DNA from: Flavobacteriales bacterium
Lineage (GTDB): Bacteria > Bacteroidota > Bacteroidia > Flavobacteriales_D > Parvicellaceae
Length of the DNA stretch: 6,901 nt
Assembly: GCA_027047735.1 (NCBI GenBank)
Contig: JALTUD010000215.1
Coordinates: 1-6,901, forward strand
Direction of reading: 5' to 3'
Position numbers and translations under genes: made by a program. A model generated the notes under the pieces. The model made no database searches and was not told where the DNA came from. It saw nothing but the letters and a program-made list of their open reading frames with translations. This document shows positions 1 through 6,272 of this stretch, in pieces (the stretch's first letter is position 1; every line of letters starts with the position of its first letter).

Positions 1-31
1 AAAAAAAGGGATACAGCAAAACTGTATCCCT
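1..31 (-). terminator. Rho-independent terminator, minus strand
   Basis: A perfect 10-bp inverted repeat (positions 7-16 pairing with 22-31, arm AGGGATACAG) encloses a 5-nt loop. On the minus strand it is followed directly by an unbroken T run (the A run at positions 1-7 of the plus strand), which is the classical intrinsic terminator layout. On the plus strand the hairpin is followed by TGAAAAAA, not T's, so termination works leftwards only. It would end transcripts from the glycosyltransferase gene (stop at 148-150) and from the promoter match at 83-112. The T-tract touches the window edge and may be longer. Confidence 0.88.
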
Positions 32-78
32 GAAAAAATCAGCTACTTATGAAAAGCAACTATTTATTTGACTACCCC
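1..78 (-). ncRNA. Candidate short RNA of about 75 nt (promoter to terminator)
   Basis: This stretch lies between a well-spaced promoter match and a strong intrinsic terminator on the same strand. A transcript starting near 78 would run about 72-78 nt and end in the U-tract after the 10-bp hairpin. It holds no ATG and many stop codons, so it would not encode a protein. It is not a tRNA: there is no cloverleaf and no TTC/CCA end. I recognise no known RNA family. The alternatives are a 3' untranslated region of the glycosyltransferase mRNA, or an attenuated leader of a gene further left. The claim rests only on the promoter and terminator positions. Confidence 0.25.
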
Positions 79-82
79 GATA

Positions 83-112
83 CAAAGGTAAGAATTATTT
101 ACAGAAAAACAA
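83..112 (-). promoter_or_regulatory. Bacteroidota-type promoter match, reading leftwards
   Basis: On the minus strand a TTG (112-110) is followed after 19 nt by TACCTTTG (90-83). This matches the known Bacteroidota housekeeping sigma consensus of a -33 TTG and a -7 TAnnTTTG, with ideal spacing. Transcription would begin near 78, at a run of four G's on the minus strand. It lies downstream of the glycosyltransferase stop and only about 50 nt before the terminator hairpin, so it would drive a very short RNA, or a leader for a gene beyond the left edge. A chance match in AT-rich DNA is possible. Confidence 0.5.
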
Positions 113-147
113 TGAGAAGACGCTAAATAACAATAAATTAACAAATT

Positions 148-1206
148 TTAACCGTTTTTATCGGATAATAAAAACTCGGTTTTATCTATGATAGCAGGTA
201 ATGAAATTAGATTAATGGTGTTTTTTGCACATTCTATATCTTTTTTTGTTTTTAACTTGCCGTATATAGAACAAGGTCTACACGGTAGAATATCTTGAGA
301 AACCTGTACGTAATTGCCGTCATTTTGATAAGGCGAGAAACCTAAATTCGGGTGAGTAGAACACCAAATAGAAAGAACTTTAGTACCGACAATAGATGCA
401 AGGTGCATATTACTGCTATCCATAGCAATCATTAAATCAAGTTTTTGAAGCAAATACAATTCTTCTTCCAATGAGAATTTCCCTGCAACGGAATAGCAAT
501 TATTATAAATTTTACTCAAGGCTTCCAATTTGTCTTTTTCTTTTTGCCCACCACCAAACAAAACAATACGGTAATTTGGATGTTGTGTAAGCATTTTAAT
601 AACTTCCTTAATCTGAGTTGGTGTTAATTCCTTACTCCAATGAGCAGAGTAAGGAGCAAAACCAATTACTTTGTTACGATTGTCAGGGTTTATTTTGTGA
701 TAAAAATTTGTAATCTTCTCTTTTTCGGGTATTTTTAAAAAAGCTTTATCGAGAATATTTACCTTTATTCCTGCATTTCTAAACACATCGGCATATCGTT
801 CTCGCGAATGTTTTAGGGGAGGAGTAACAATTTTGGTTTTTAGAGCTTGTTTTTTTTCCTTTCTTCCTTTGTCTATAACAAAAACAGGCGTTCTTTTGAC
901 TTGAAAGAATAACCGTAAAAGTTTGGTTCTTAAAACATCGTGTAAGTCTAAAACAACATCAAAGTTTTGTAATGACAGTTCTTTGTAAAGCCGGAACATC
1001 CCCAAAGTACCTTCATACTTTTTGTCTTTTAAATCAATCCCTAAAAATGTAAATCTAGGATGAGAATTAAACATTGGTTTAAAAAACTTTCTGGAGAGGA
1101 AGGTTATCTCAATATCGGGATGTTGTTCCAAAACAGAATGAATAACAGGAACACTTATTGCAACATCGCCCATGGCAGAAAATCGAATAACCAATATTTT
1201 TTTCAT
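148..1206 (-). CDS. Glycosyltransferase family 9 (ADP-heptose:LPS heptosyltransferase-like) protein
   Basis: The 352-residue product is a GT-B fold glycosyltransferase of family 9, whose members transfer sugars such as heptose from nucleotide donors to LPS core or related envelope glycans on the cytoplasmic face of the inner membrane. Visible marks are the N-terminal signature KKILVIRFSAMGDVAIS (residues 2-18), a second domain opening at VIGFAPYSAHWSKE (180-193), a Rossmann-like strand RIVLFGGG (213-220), and the donor-site motif AMDSSNMHLAS (261-271). C309, C312 and C326 lie near the C-terminus in the PCRPCS and IECA motifs; similar cysteines are common in Bacteroidota homologues as I recall them. 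The open frame continues to an ATG at 1290, but the family begins at the ATG at 1206, and the extra 28 residues would overlap a promoter match. The actual acceptor and donor sugar cannot be read from the sequence. It appears to be transcribed on its own. Confidence 0.9.
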   Translation of the reverse strand: MKKILVIRFSAMGDVAISVPVIHSVLEQHPDIEITFLSRKFFKPMFNSHPRFTFLGIDLKDKKYEGTLGMFRLYKELSLQNFDVVLDLHDVLRTKLLRLFFQVKRTPVFVIDKGRKEKKQALKTKIVTPPLKHSRERYADVFRNAGIKVNILDKAFLKIPEKEKITNFYHKINPDNRNKVIGFAPYSAHWSKELTPTQIKEVIKMLTQHPNYRIVLFGGGQKEKDKLEALSKIYNNCYSVAGKFSLEEELYLLQKLDLMIAMDSSNMHLASIVGTKVLSIWCSTHPNLGFSPYQNDGNYVQVSQDILPCRPCSIYGKLKTKKDIECAKNTINLISLPAIIDKTEFLLSDKNG

Positions 1207-1211
1207 AGAAA

Positions 1212-1240
1212 CAAAGTTATACCATTTAAGACCGTTGCAA
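1212..1240 (-). promoter_or_regulatory. Bacteroidota-type promoter of the glycosyltransferase gene
   Basis: On the minus strand TTG (1240-1238, within TTTTG) precedes TAACTTTG (1219-1212) by 18 nt, close to the Bacteroidota consensus TTG / TAnnTTTG. Only five bases separate the -7 element from the ATG at 1206, so transcription would start at or within two bases of the start codon, giving a leaderless mRNA. No Shine-Dalgarno sequence is present in those bases. The match also argues against the longer frame starting at 1290. Confidence 0.55.
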
Positions 1241-1335
1241 AACTCATTATACAAAAAATATTCAAGGCTAGAGAAATTTTCTAACTGCAATTATCGTGGT
1301 GATAATGAAGATGAAAAAATTTGATAACGCGAAAG

Positions 1336-1370
1336 CTTGAAGTAGAATGAGTTTCCATTCAGTTTTCAAG
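1336..1370 (-). other. Weak interrupted hairpin after the PKD-protein gene
   Basis: CTTGAA (1336-1341) pairs with TTCAAG (1365-1370), and inside it GAATG (1345-1349) pairs with CATTC (1356-1360), separated by a small internal loop. It sits 27 nt past the stop codon of the PKD-protein gene and may serve as the 3' end structure of that mRNA. There is no T-tract directly after it on the minus strand (the nearest, short one is at about 1313-1319), so it is not a canonical terminator. Nothing else is evident in the 190-nt gap apart from the promoter described separately. Confidence 0.25.
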
Positions 1371-1396
1371 TAATATTGCAAGGGGCTTGATTTCTT

Positions 1397-4108
1397 TTAA
1401 CGTAGTAAGTTTACATGTCCACGATATGTGTAATTTTTTCCAAACCCGTCTTTTGCTTTAATTTGCCAAATGTAAGTATCCTGTTGAGAATCTTTGCCTT
1501 TGTAAGTTCCATCCCAAAAGGTATCTACACCATTTCCTGTGTATAACAATAGTCCCCAACGGTCAAAAATCATAAGTTCTAGTTCTACTATATTATAGGT
1601 AACAGCTTTAAAAACATCATTCACACCATCTCCATCCGGAGTGAAAGTATTGGGTGCATAAATATTGGTTACAGCATCCACACGAACAGGTTTCCAGATA
1701 GTATCAGTGCAACCGTGAATGGTAGAAACAAGTAGTTCAACCATATAGGTTCCTGTGTCGGCATATTGATGATAAGGAAATTCTATATTGGAAGAATCTC
1801 CATCACCAAATTCCCAATGGTAAAATTCTTCCCCGATGGATTGGTTATAGAACTCAAAATCCCGCATATACATATCAATTGTACGATGGTTATAATCAAA
1901 ATCGGCAATTGGATTATGCCACACCGTAATGTAATCTTGTTGTGTTAAAGTATCTGAACAGCCTAAGTCGTTGGTGCTGACAAGAGTTATATCAAAAGTT
2001 ATATCATCGGTATTGCTTGTGTTTTCAAAGCAAGAAGTTGGTTTTTCCAATCCTGAGTACGTTCCGTTATTGAAAGTCCATTGCCAACCAATTACATTTG
2101 CTGTTTCAGAAGTACTTGTACTTTCAAAATGAATACACGCAATACTGCAAGAATCGACAATGTTGCTGGTAAATGTTGTTGTAGGTTTTTCGTAAACCGT
2201 AACGGTAACGTTAGCCGAAGCCTCACAGTTATGATTGGTTGTTCCCGTTAGTTGTACATCATAATCGCCTGCGTTTAGGTAAGTGTGTGTCGGTTCAAAA
2301 TCCGTTGATGTGTTTCCGTCGTTAAAATCCCATAACCAACTTTGGAAATTATCCGGAGCTCCAACAGTTGAAGTATTCGTAAATACTGTCGGTGGCTCAT
2401 TTACACAAATTGTATTCGCTGAAAATGAAATAACCGGAACAGGATAGACTGTTACCGGAAGGGTTATATCATCAACACAACCATTATTTGTACTAACAAT
2501 TAAAGTGATGTTAAAATCCCCGGAAGAGTTATAGTGATGACAAGGATTTTCATCCGAACTGTAAGGGCTTACATCCCCGAAATTAAACACATAAGATGTA
2601 ATATTATCCGGAGCACCAACGGTTGACAAGTTGGTAAAACAGACATCATCGTATTGACATTCATTTGCAGTTGAAAAAAGTGCGGTTGGAACAGGGTACA
2701 GCGTAAGCGGATTACTAACTGTTTTTTGGCATCCGTCGGAGTTGGTAACAGTCAATGAAGGCGAATAATCTCCACTCGTTCCGTAAAGGTGAGAAGGGTT
2801 TTGTAAATTGCTTGAAGAGCCGTCATCAAAATTCCACGACCAATCCGTTATTGTTCCTATTGAAGTAGAACTTAAATCTTGAAATTGTACCTCATCGTAT
2901 AAACATTCATTCTGAACCGCAAAATTAGCAATGGGTTCTGCAGAGTTATAAAGGACTAAATCTTCAGAAAAAGTACAACCGTTAGCATCGGTAACGGTAT
3001 AAGTATAAGTTCCGCTTGGGAAACCGTTGAGTTGCATTTGGTTACTTCCTGTACTCCATAAAACAGAGTAGTTTGGAGTACCACCGGAAATGTTATCAAT
3101 AGCCATATCTCCTAGAATAGGAGGTTGTGCACAGACGGCCGGTGTTACATGTGCAGTAGCTAACAATTCTTCCGGTTCGGTGACGGTGATATTTGTCTGA
3201 ACTAAACAGCCGTTAGCATCAGTAATATCTACCGTATAATCTCCGGCGTGAGCATTTGAATTGACGGATGTTCCGGAAGAACTTGTTTCTGTATAACCAT
3301 CACTCCATGTATAAGTTAAAGGTTGAGTGCCACCGTGAGCTTGAACGGTAATTTCTCCATCACTGGATTGGTAACAACTTACATCTTGTCCGTTGTAGTC
3401 GCTGGTTATATCAATGTTGTCTAAGGTTACTAAATCGAAATTAAAATTCTCAACTCCGTAACATCCTGAACCATAAGAGTAATAAATACTGTGTGCCCCG
3501 CTTTGGTTAGAGGTAAAGGTTAATGAAGTAGAAGAGTTGGTAATAGGTTTGTATAATCCATCAATAGCGGGGTCGCCGGTATTATAGTGAATATCAGTTG
3601 GAGCGGGATCCCACATCCAACTTACACCATCTGTAGTACTAGGAGCAAAGGTAGCTTCTCCTATGTTGTCCGGGCATATTATTTGTGTAGATAGAGTAGA
3701 AGCGAAGTTACTTTGATATACCGTAACTTGTGCAGAGTAATCACAACTGGTAGAACTACCAAAAATATGTAATTTACATCCCAAATCCCATGTTCCGCAA
3801 TTTACATCAATTCTTCTGTATATTGTGTATGTTCCAGGGGCTGCGTAAGTGTGGCATAATTGAAAATCAGCTACACTAGTTCCGCTTTGTGTGGTTGTAA
3901 ATCCATCTCCAAAATCCCAGAAAACAGTTGTGTTTTGAGGTACGTCTAATCCTCCTCCGGCTCCTACACAGACTGTCAGAGGATCGGGATTGTTCGGGTC
4001 GCATGATGAAGTAGAAGTAAATGGGGTATTAGCTGTACATCCACTTGCTTTTGCTATGTTGGGTAACAATAATGAAAGAAGCAATAAAAGTAGTAGTAAG
4101 TTTTTCAT
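1397..4108 (-). CDS. Secreted PKD/SprB-repeat protein with T9SS type-B (gliding motility-associated) C-terminal sorting domain
   Basis: This 903-residue protein is built for export and cell-surface display. It has a signal peptide (residues 1-21: K3, a run of leucines, AKA/SG boundary). A PKD domain follows (about 24-132; WDFGDG 64-69), then a region without clear family (133-240), two SprB-like repeats (about 242-310 and 318-388, each with TDANGC), and five PKD domains (about 392-472, 474-556, 558-638, 642-730, 734-811; cores WNFDDG, FNFGDV, WDFNDG, WTFNNG, WEFGDG). The C-terminus (816-903) opens with APNTFTPDGDGVNDVF and includes MIFDRWG, WDGTYKG and YIWQIKAKD, typical of type-B T9SS signals. 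By family knowledge it would cross the outer membrane by the type IX system and be exposed or released; adhesion is the usual guess. It has 26 cysteines, mostly spaced like intradomain disulfides. Its start lies 4 nt after the preceding gene's stop, with no Shine-Dalgarno, suggesting coupled translation. Confidence 0.92.
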   Translation of the reverse strand: MKNLLLLLLLLSLLLPNIAKASGCTANTPFTSTSSCDPNNPDPLTVCVGAGGGLDVPQNTTVFWDFGDGFTTTQSGTSVADFQLCHTYAAPGTYTIYRRIDVNCGTWDLGCKLHIFGSSTSCDYSAQVTVYQSNFASTLSTQIICPDNIGEATFAPSTTDGVSWMWDPAPTDIHYNTGDPAIDGLYKPITNSSTSLTFTSNQSGAHSIYYSYGSGCYGVENFNFDLVTLDNIDITSDYNGQDVSCYQSSDGEITVQAHGGTQPLTYTWSDGYTETSSSGTSVNSNAHAGDYTVDITDANGCLVQTNITVTEPEELLATAHVTPAVCAQPPILGDMAIDNISGGTPNYSVLWSTGSNQMQLNGFPSGTYTYTVTDANGCTFSEDLVLYNSAEPIANFAVQNECLYDEVQFQDLSSTSIGTITDWSWNFDDGSSSNLQNPSHLYGTSGDYSPSLTVTNSDGCQKTVSNPLTLYPVPTALFSTANECQYDDVCFTNLSTVGAPDNITSYVFNFGDVSPYSSDENPCHHYNSSGDFNITLIVSTNNGCVDDITLPVTVYPVPVISFSANTICVNEPPTVFTNTSTVGAPDNFQSWLWDFNDGNTSTDFEPTHTYLNAGDYDVQLTGTTNHNCEASANVTVTVYEKPTTTFTSNIVDSCSIACIHFESTSTSETANVIGWQWTFNNGTYSGLEKPTSCFENTSNTDDITFDITLVSTNDLGCSDTLTQQDYITVWHNPIADFDYNHRTIDMYMRDFEFYNQSIGEEFYHWEFGDGDSSNIEFPYHQYADTGTYMVELLVSTIHGCTDTIWKPVRVDAVTNIYAPNTFTPDGDGVNDVFKAVTYNIVELELMIFDRWGLLLYTGNGVDTFWDGTYKGKDSQQDTYIWQIKAKDGFGKNYTYRGHVNLLR
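1400..1663 (-). other. Type-B T9SS C-terminal sorting domain within the PKD protein
   Basis: Residues 816-903 form the domain annotated in Bacteroidota as the gliding motility-associated C-terminal domain. Key landmarks are the TFTPDGDGVND loop at 821-831, IFDRWG at 847-852, FWDGTYKG at 864-871, and a last strand ending in HVNLLR. The domain runs to the last residue, as expected for a sorting signal. Type-B signals are known to depend on a PorP/SprF-like partner; none is encoded in this window. Confidence 0.9.
1676..2935 (-). repeat. Five tandem PKD-domain coding units
   Basis: Residues 392-811 consist of five consecutive units of about 80-90 residues, each with a W/F-x-F-[DGN]-[DN]-G-type core, a HxY or equivalent strand about 15 residues later, and a final S/T-N-x-x-G-C strand. 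Units 2 and 3 are closest: both carry STVGAPDN at the same place, and the DNA there (2348-2371 and 2603-2626) matches at 22 of 24 positions, 255 nt apart. Four of the units have an N-terminal cysteine partnering the cysteine near the end; the last unit has only the C-terminal one (C800). Confidence 0.8.
2945..3385 (-). repeat. Two SprB-like repeats within the PKD protein
   Basis: Residues 242-310 and 318-388 are two diverged copies of the short beta-rich repeat found in SprB-type adhesins: a cysteine-containing opening (VSCYQSSDGEI; AVCAQPPILGDM), a GGT-P-Y-x-WS/T-G centre (GGTQPLTYTWSDG; GGTPNYSVLWSTG), and an ending G-x-YT-V-x-x-TDANGC. Each copy has one cysteine at the start (C245, C326) and one at the end (C301, C378), suggesting one disulfide per repeat. 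Confidence 0.75.
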
Positions 4109-4112
4109 TGGC

Positions 4113-5438
4113 TTAAAAATTTAAGTTAGTAGAATTAAGCTGAAGCGGAGTAACAATAGTATTTGACAATGTATAACTACCCCCAAATGAAGGTGTCGTC
4201 ATATCTTCAAAATCTAAATTAATTGATGTTGTTGTCAAAGGAAAGTTATGTTCATCTATTGTTTTCTCGTGGTCAGTTTTAGAATTTTGTCCTACATTAA
4301 AGAGTAAGGATTCCGCTCCGTTTGGTGTTCGGAGAGAGAATCCTGTGAATACAATATTATTGTTGTCAAGTATTGGAGCAGAAACATCTTCCAATACATT
4401 CGAACCATATTTATTTGTCCAAAGTAAATCTCCTTGGTGATTTACTTTTCCTACCATTATTTGGTCTTGTTGACTACCGAAACTTTTGGTTGTACCGGTA
4501 AAAATAATGTGGTTTTCGTTTGCTATTACTCCTTTACCATATTCTTTATCGAGTTTTCCATATCTTTTTGACCAAACGATAGAGCCGTTGGTGTCATTTA
4601 TTTTAGAGATAAACATATCGGTACTCCCGGCATCGTCTTCTGCATAGCCCGTAATAAGAAGTTCATTGTTTGCGTAAGAAGTGGTAATGTTTCTAAAAAT
4701 CACATTTCCTTCGTTTATTTTTTTAGACCAAATTATTGAACCATTTGTATTGATTTTAAAAAGCAAGTTATAAATTGCATTATCCATGATAGCTTGCCCA
4801 ATGATACAGTAGTTACCATCAGAAGTTTTAGTAATATCGTATGCAAATGAAGATGTATTATTAGGTAACATCAGTTTTTTTGACCATATCTTGGTTCCGT
4901 TTGCGTCTTCTTTGAGTATATACAAGTGTTTAGTTTCCAATGAAGCATTGTAGAATCCGCCCGGAACAAAGTCTGCTATTTTCGTAAAACCAACAACTAG
5001 TTTGTTCCCATTTTCAGCAGGAGCAATTGCCCAAGGTTCAACTTCGTTTCCTCCTTCATCGTAGGGGGACGCATTTTGTAAATCTCCGGTTTCGTTCAGG
5101 TGCAAATAGATAAGTGACTCACGATTGTTCAAATATCGCTCTGACGATAAATGAATATGTTGATTGCTGTCTAAAAACGCATCGTTTACCACATAAGATT
5201 CATTACCGCCGTAAGATTTTCCCCACTGTACGTTACCTTGTTTATCCGTTTGATAAACAAACACTTCTTTTCGAGTAAAATCCGTTGATGATTTTTCTCC
5301 CACAACAATAAAACCATCGGTAGATTTAAGTATAATTTTCCCGCGGTCAACACCGCTTGTACCTATTGCTTTTTGAAACTCAAAAGTGGTAAGTAAAATT
5401 CCGCTCGTTAGTAGTATGCCGGCTATAATTAATTTCAT
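4113..5438 (-). CDS. Exported seven-repeat protein, probable beta-propeller, function unknown
   Basis: I do not recognise a named family for this 441-residue protein, but its build is clear. Residues 1-18 form a short basic/hydrophobic export signal (MKLIIAGILLTSGILLTT). Between about 21 and 386 are seven diverged units of 40-60 residues, each passing through a strand such as LLFKINTNGSIIWSKKIN (226-242). The equivalents are at 60-77, 109-128, 171-190, 275-294, 327-345, and split between 377-386 and 21-27. The split unit is what a beta-propeller with N-/C-terminal closure would show. The last 55 residues are Thr/Ser/Asn-rich and show no T9SS sorting domain, so the protein may stay periplasmic or bind a partner. 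There is one cysteine (C211). No lipobox is visible. It lies 3 nt after the DoxX-like gene and 4 nt before the PKD-protein gene, so the three are almost surely co-transcribed. Possible roles are a scaffold or binding partner for the PKD protein. Confidence 0.8.
   Translation of the reverse strand: MKLIIAGILLTSGILLTTFEFQKAIGTSGVDRGKIILKSTDGFIVVGEKSSTDFTRKEVFVYQTDKQGNVQWGKSYGGNESYVVNDAFLDSNQHIHLSSERYLNNRESLIYLHLNETGDLQNASPYDEGGNEVEPWAIAPAENGNKLVVGFTKIADFVPGGFYNASLETKHLYILKEDANGTKIWSKKLMLPNNTSSFAYDITKTSDGNYCIIGQAIMDNAIYNLLFKINTNGSIIWSKKINEGNVIFRNITTSYANNELLITGYAEDDAGSTDMFISKINDTNGSIVWSKRYGKLDKEYGKGVIANENHIIFTGTTKSFGSQQDQIMVGKVNHQGDLLWTNKYGSNVLEDVSAPILDNNNIVFTGFSLRTPNGAESLLFNVGQNSKTDHEKTIDEHNFPLTTTSINLDFEDMTTPSFGGSYTLSNTIVTPLQLNSTNLNF
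4281..5378 (-). repeat. Seven propeller-like repeat units
   Basis: Residues 21-386 hold a recurring pattern: a hydrophobic strand with G/TGY/F (VVG, ITGY, IFTGTT, VFTGFS), then a D/E/Q-containing turn, then a strand of the form (L/I/V)-x-x-K-x-N-x-x-G-x-(L/I/V)-x-W-(S/T)-K-x-(Y/I/L)-G. Tryptophans at 72, 185, 237, 289 and 340 mark five units. A sixth (109-128) lacks the Trp, and the seventh is formed by both ends of the region. The number and the split end unit are read by eye, so the count could be off by one. Confidence 0.6.
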
Positions 5439-5441
5439 TGT

Positions 5442-6221
5442 TTAATTTTTTATTAGTTCAATTACCGATTTAGAATGACATTTTTCTTCTAAAGCGACAT
5501 ATAAGGCAGATAACAAAAATCCCATTCTAAAAATCCCATCGGGGATGCCTGTCATAAAAGAGATGGTAACTACAAAGGCTATCCAAAAAATGGCAACTCG
5601 AACCACAAGTAAACTTTTTATTTTAAAAAGCAGTAAAAAGCCAATGGTTGTGTCAGCAATTCCGGAACCGATGATAAAATATTTCACATCATCCGACTTT
5701 AAAATATTGTTAGCCAACTCAATGTGTCCGGCATTAAGTCCCCAAATACCTAGAGATGCCAATCCGTGTGACAAAAAGGCAAAAGCCAATCCTATTCGCA
5801 ACAAATTGAAATAATATTTTCCTTGTTTTTCGTATAAAATTAGAAAAAAAGCATAGAATATCCAAGGGAATCTTCGCATAACTTCCGCAAAGCCAAATAT
5901 TTTACCTGTTTTACTGTAATAAAACACCAAAGCGGTTAATGCAACTGAAGCTAAGTAGGTTACGGCTAAATAAAGTGTCTTTTCTTTACCGATGTTGAAA
6001 AGAATCAGAACAGCAATAATCAAATCAAATGTACCGGCGATATGTAGTAAAACTGTATCTGTAAAAGGCGTAATATTAACAGAGTGAATTAGAGCGGAAT
6101 GAAGTTTGACACTGGAACTGAAACCTACAGAAACTAACCCATGTCCCAAAAACGCAAAAAACAAAACCCATCTAAAAATAAAGACAGGATTTGCTTTGAT
6201 ATATTGAATTAGATTGTGCAT
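5442..6221 (-). CDS. DoxX-like integral membrane protein with internal duplication
   Basis: The 259-residue product is mostly hydrophobic, with about eight membrane segments (roughly 12-33, 56-77, 82-102, 117-131, 138-160, 180-199, 204-223, 230-245). It is two copies of one four-helix unit: FIFRWVLFFAFLGHGLVSVG (14-33) matches NLLRIGLAFAFLSHGLASLG (139-158), with R17/R142 and H27-G28/H152-G153 equivalent. IAGTFDLIIAVLILFNI matches IGSGIADTTIGFLLLFKI further on (D66/D190). The R-x(9)-HG pattern in the first helix resembles DoxX-family proteins, small membrane proteins linked to redox or quinone functions in some bacteria. I infer DoxX-like membership from this motif and the four-helix unit, not from a search. 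The start ATG at 6221 has no Shine-Dalgarno. The 51-nt gap upstream has only an imperfect promoter-like TAACTTAG, so co-transcription with the thioredoxin gene is plausible. It ends 3 nt before the next gene. Confidence 0.65.
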   Translation of the reverse strand: MHNLIQYIKANPVFIFRWVLFFAFLGHGLVSVGFSSSVKLHSALIHSVNITPFTDTVLLHIAGTFDLIIAVLILFNIGKEKTLYLAVTYLASVALTALVFYYSKTGKIFGFAEVMRRFPWIFYAFFLILYEKQGKYYFNLLRIGLAFAFLSHGLASLGIWGLNAGHIELANNILKSDDVKYFIIGSGIADTTIGFLLLFKIKSLLVVRVAIFWIAFVVTISFMTGIPDGIFRMGFLLSALYVALEEKCHSKSVIELIKN

Positions 6222-6272
6222 CTAAGTTATAAACGAATTAGAAATAAAAGGGTTGCTTTTGTAGAGCTGTTA

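Noticed and set aside
1060..1284. 74-aa open frame on the plus strand
   Set aside because: It lies opposite the glycosyltransferase start and its promoter, has no recognisable domain, and has the low-complexity Lys/Asn/Phe composition expected of an antisense frame.
1207..1290. 28-residue N-terminal extension of the glycosyltransferase
   Set aside because: The family N-terminus begins at the ATG at 1206, and the extension would cover a good promoter match.
1766..1948. 60-aa plus-strand open frame
   Set aside because: It is antisense to the sixth PKD domain, whose motifs support the minus strand.
4106..4115. The propeller and PKD genes as one gene split by a stop or frameshift
   Set aside because: The two frames differ, and the PKD protein has its own convincing signal peptide right at its ATG, so they are separate genes.
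5545..5814. 89-aa plus-strand open frame
   Set aside because: It is fully antisense to the DoxX-like membrane protein gene and shows no domain, signal or plausible start context.
6212..6240. Promoter directly before the DoxX-like gene (TAACTTAG)
   Set aside because: The -7 element has a mismatch in its conserved TTTG part, and no TTG is found at the right distance upstream.
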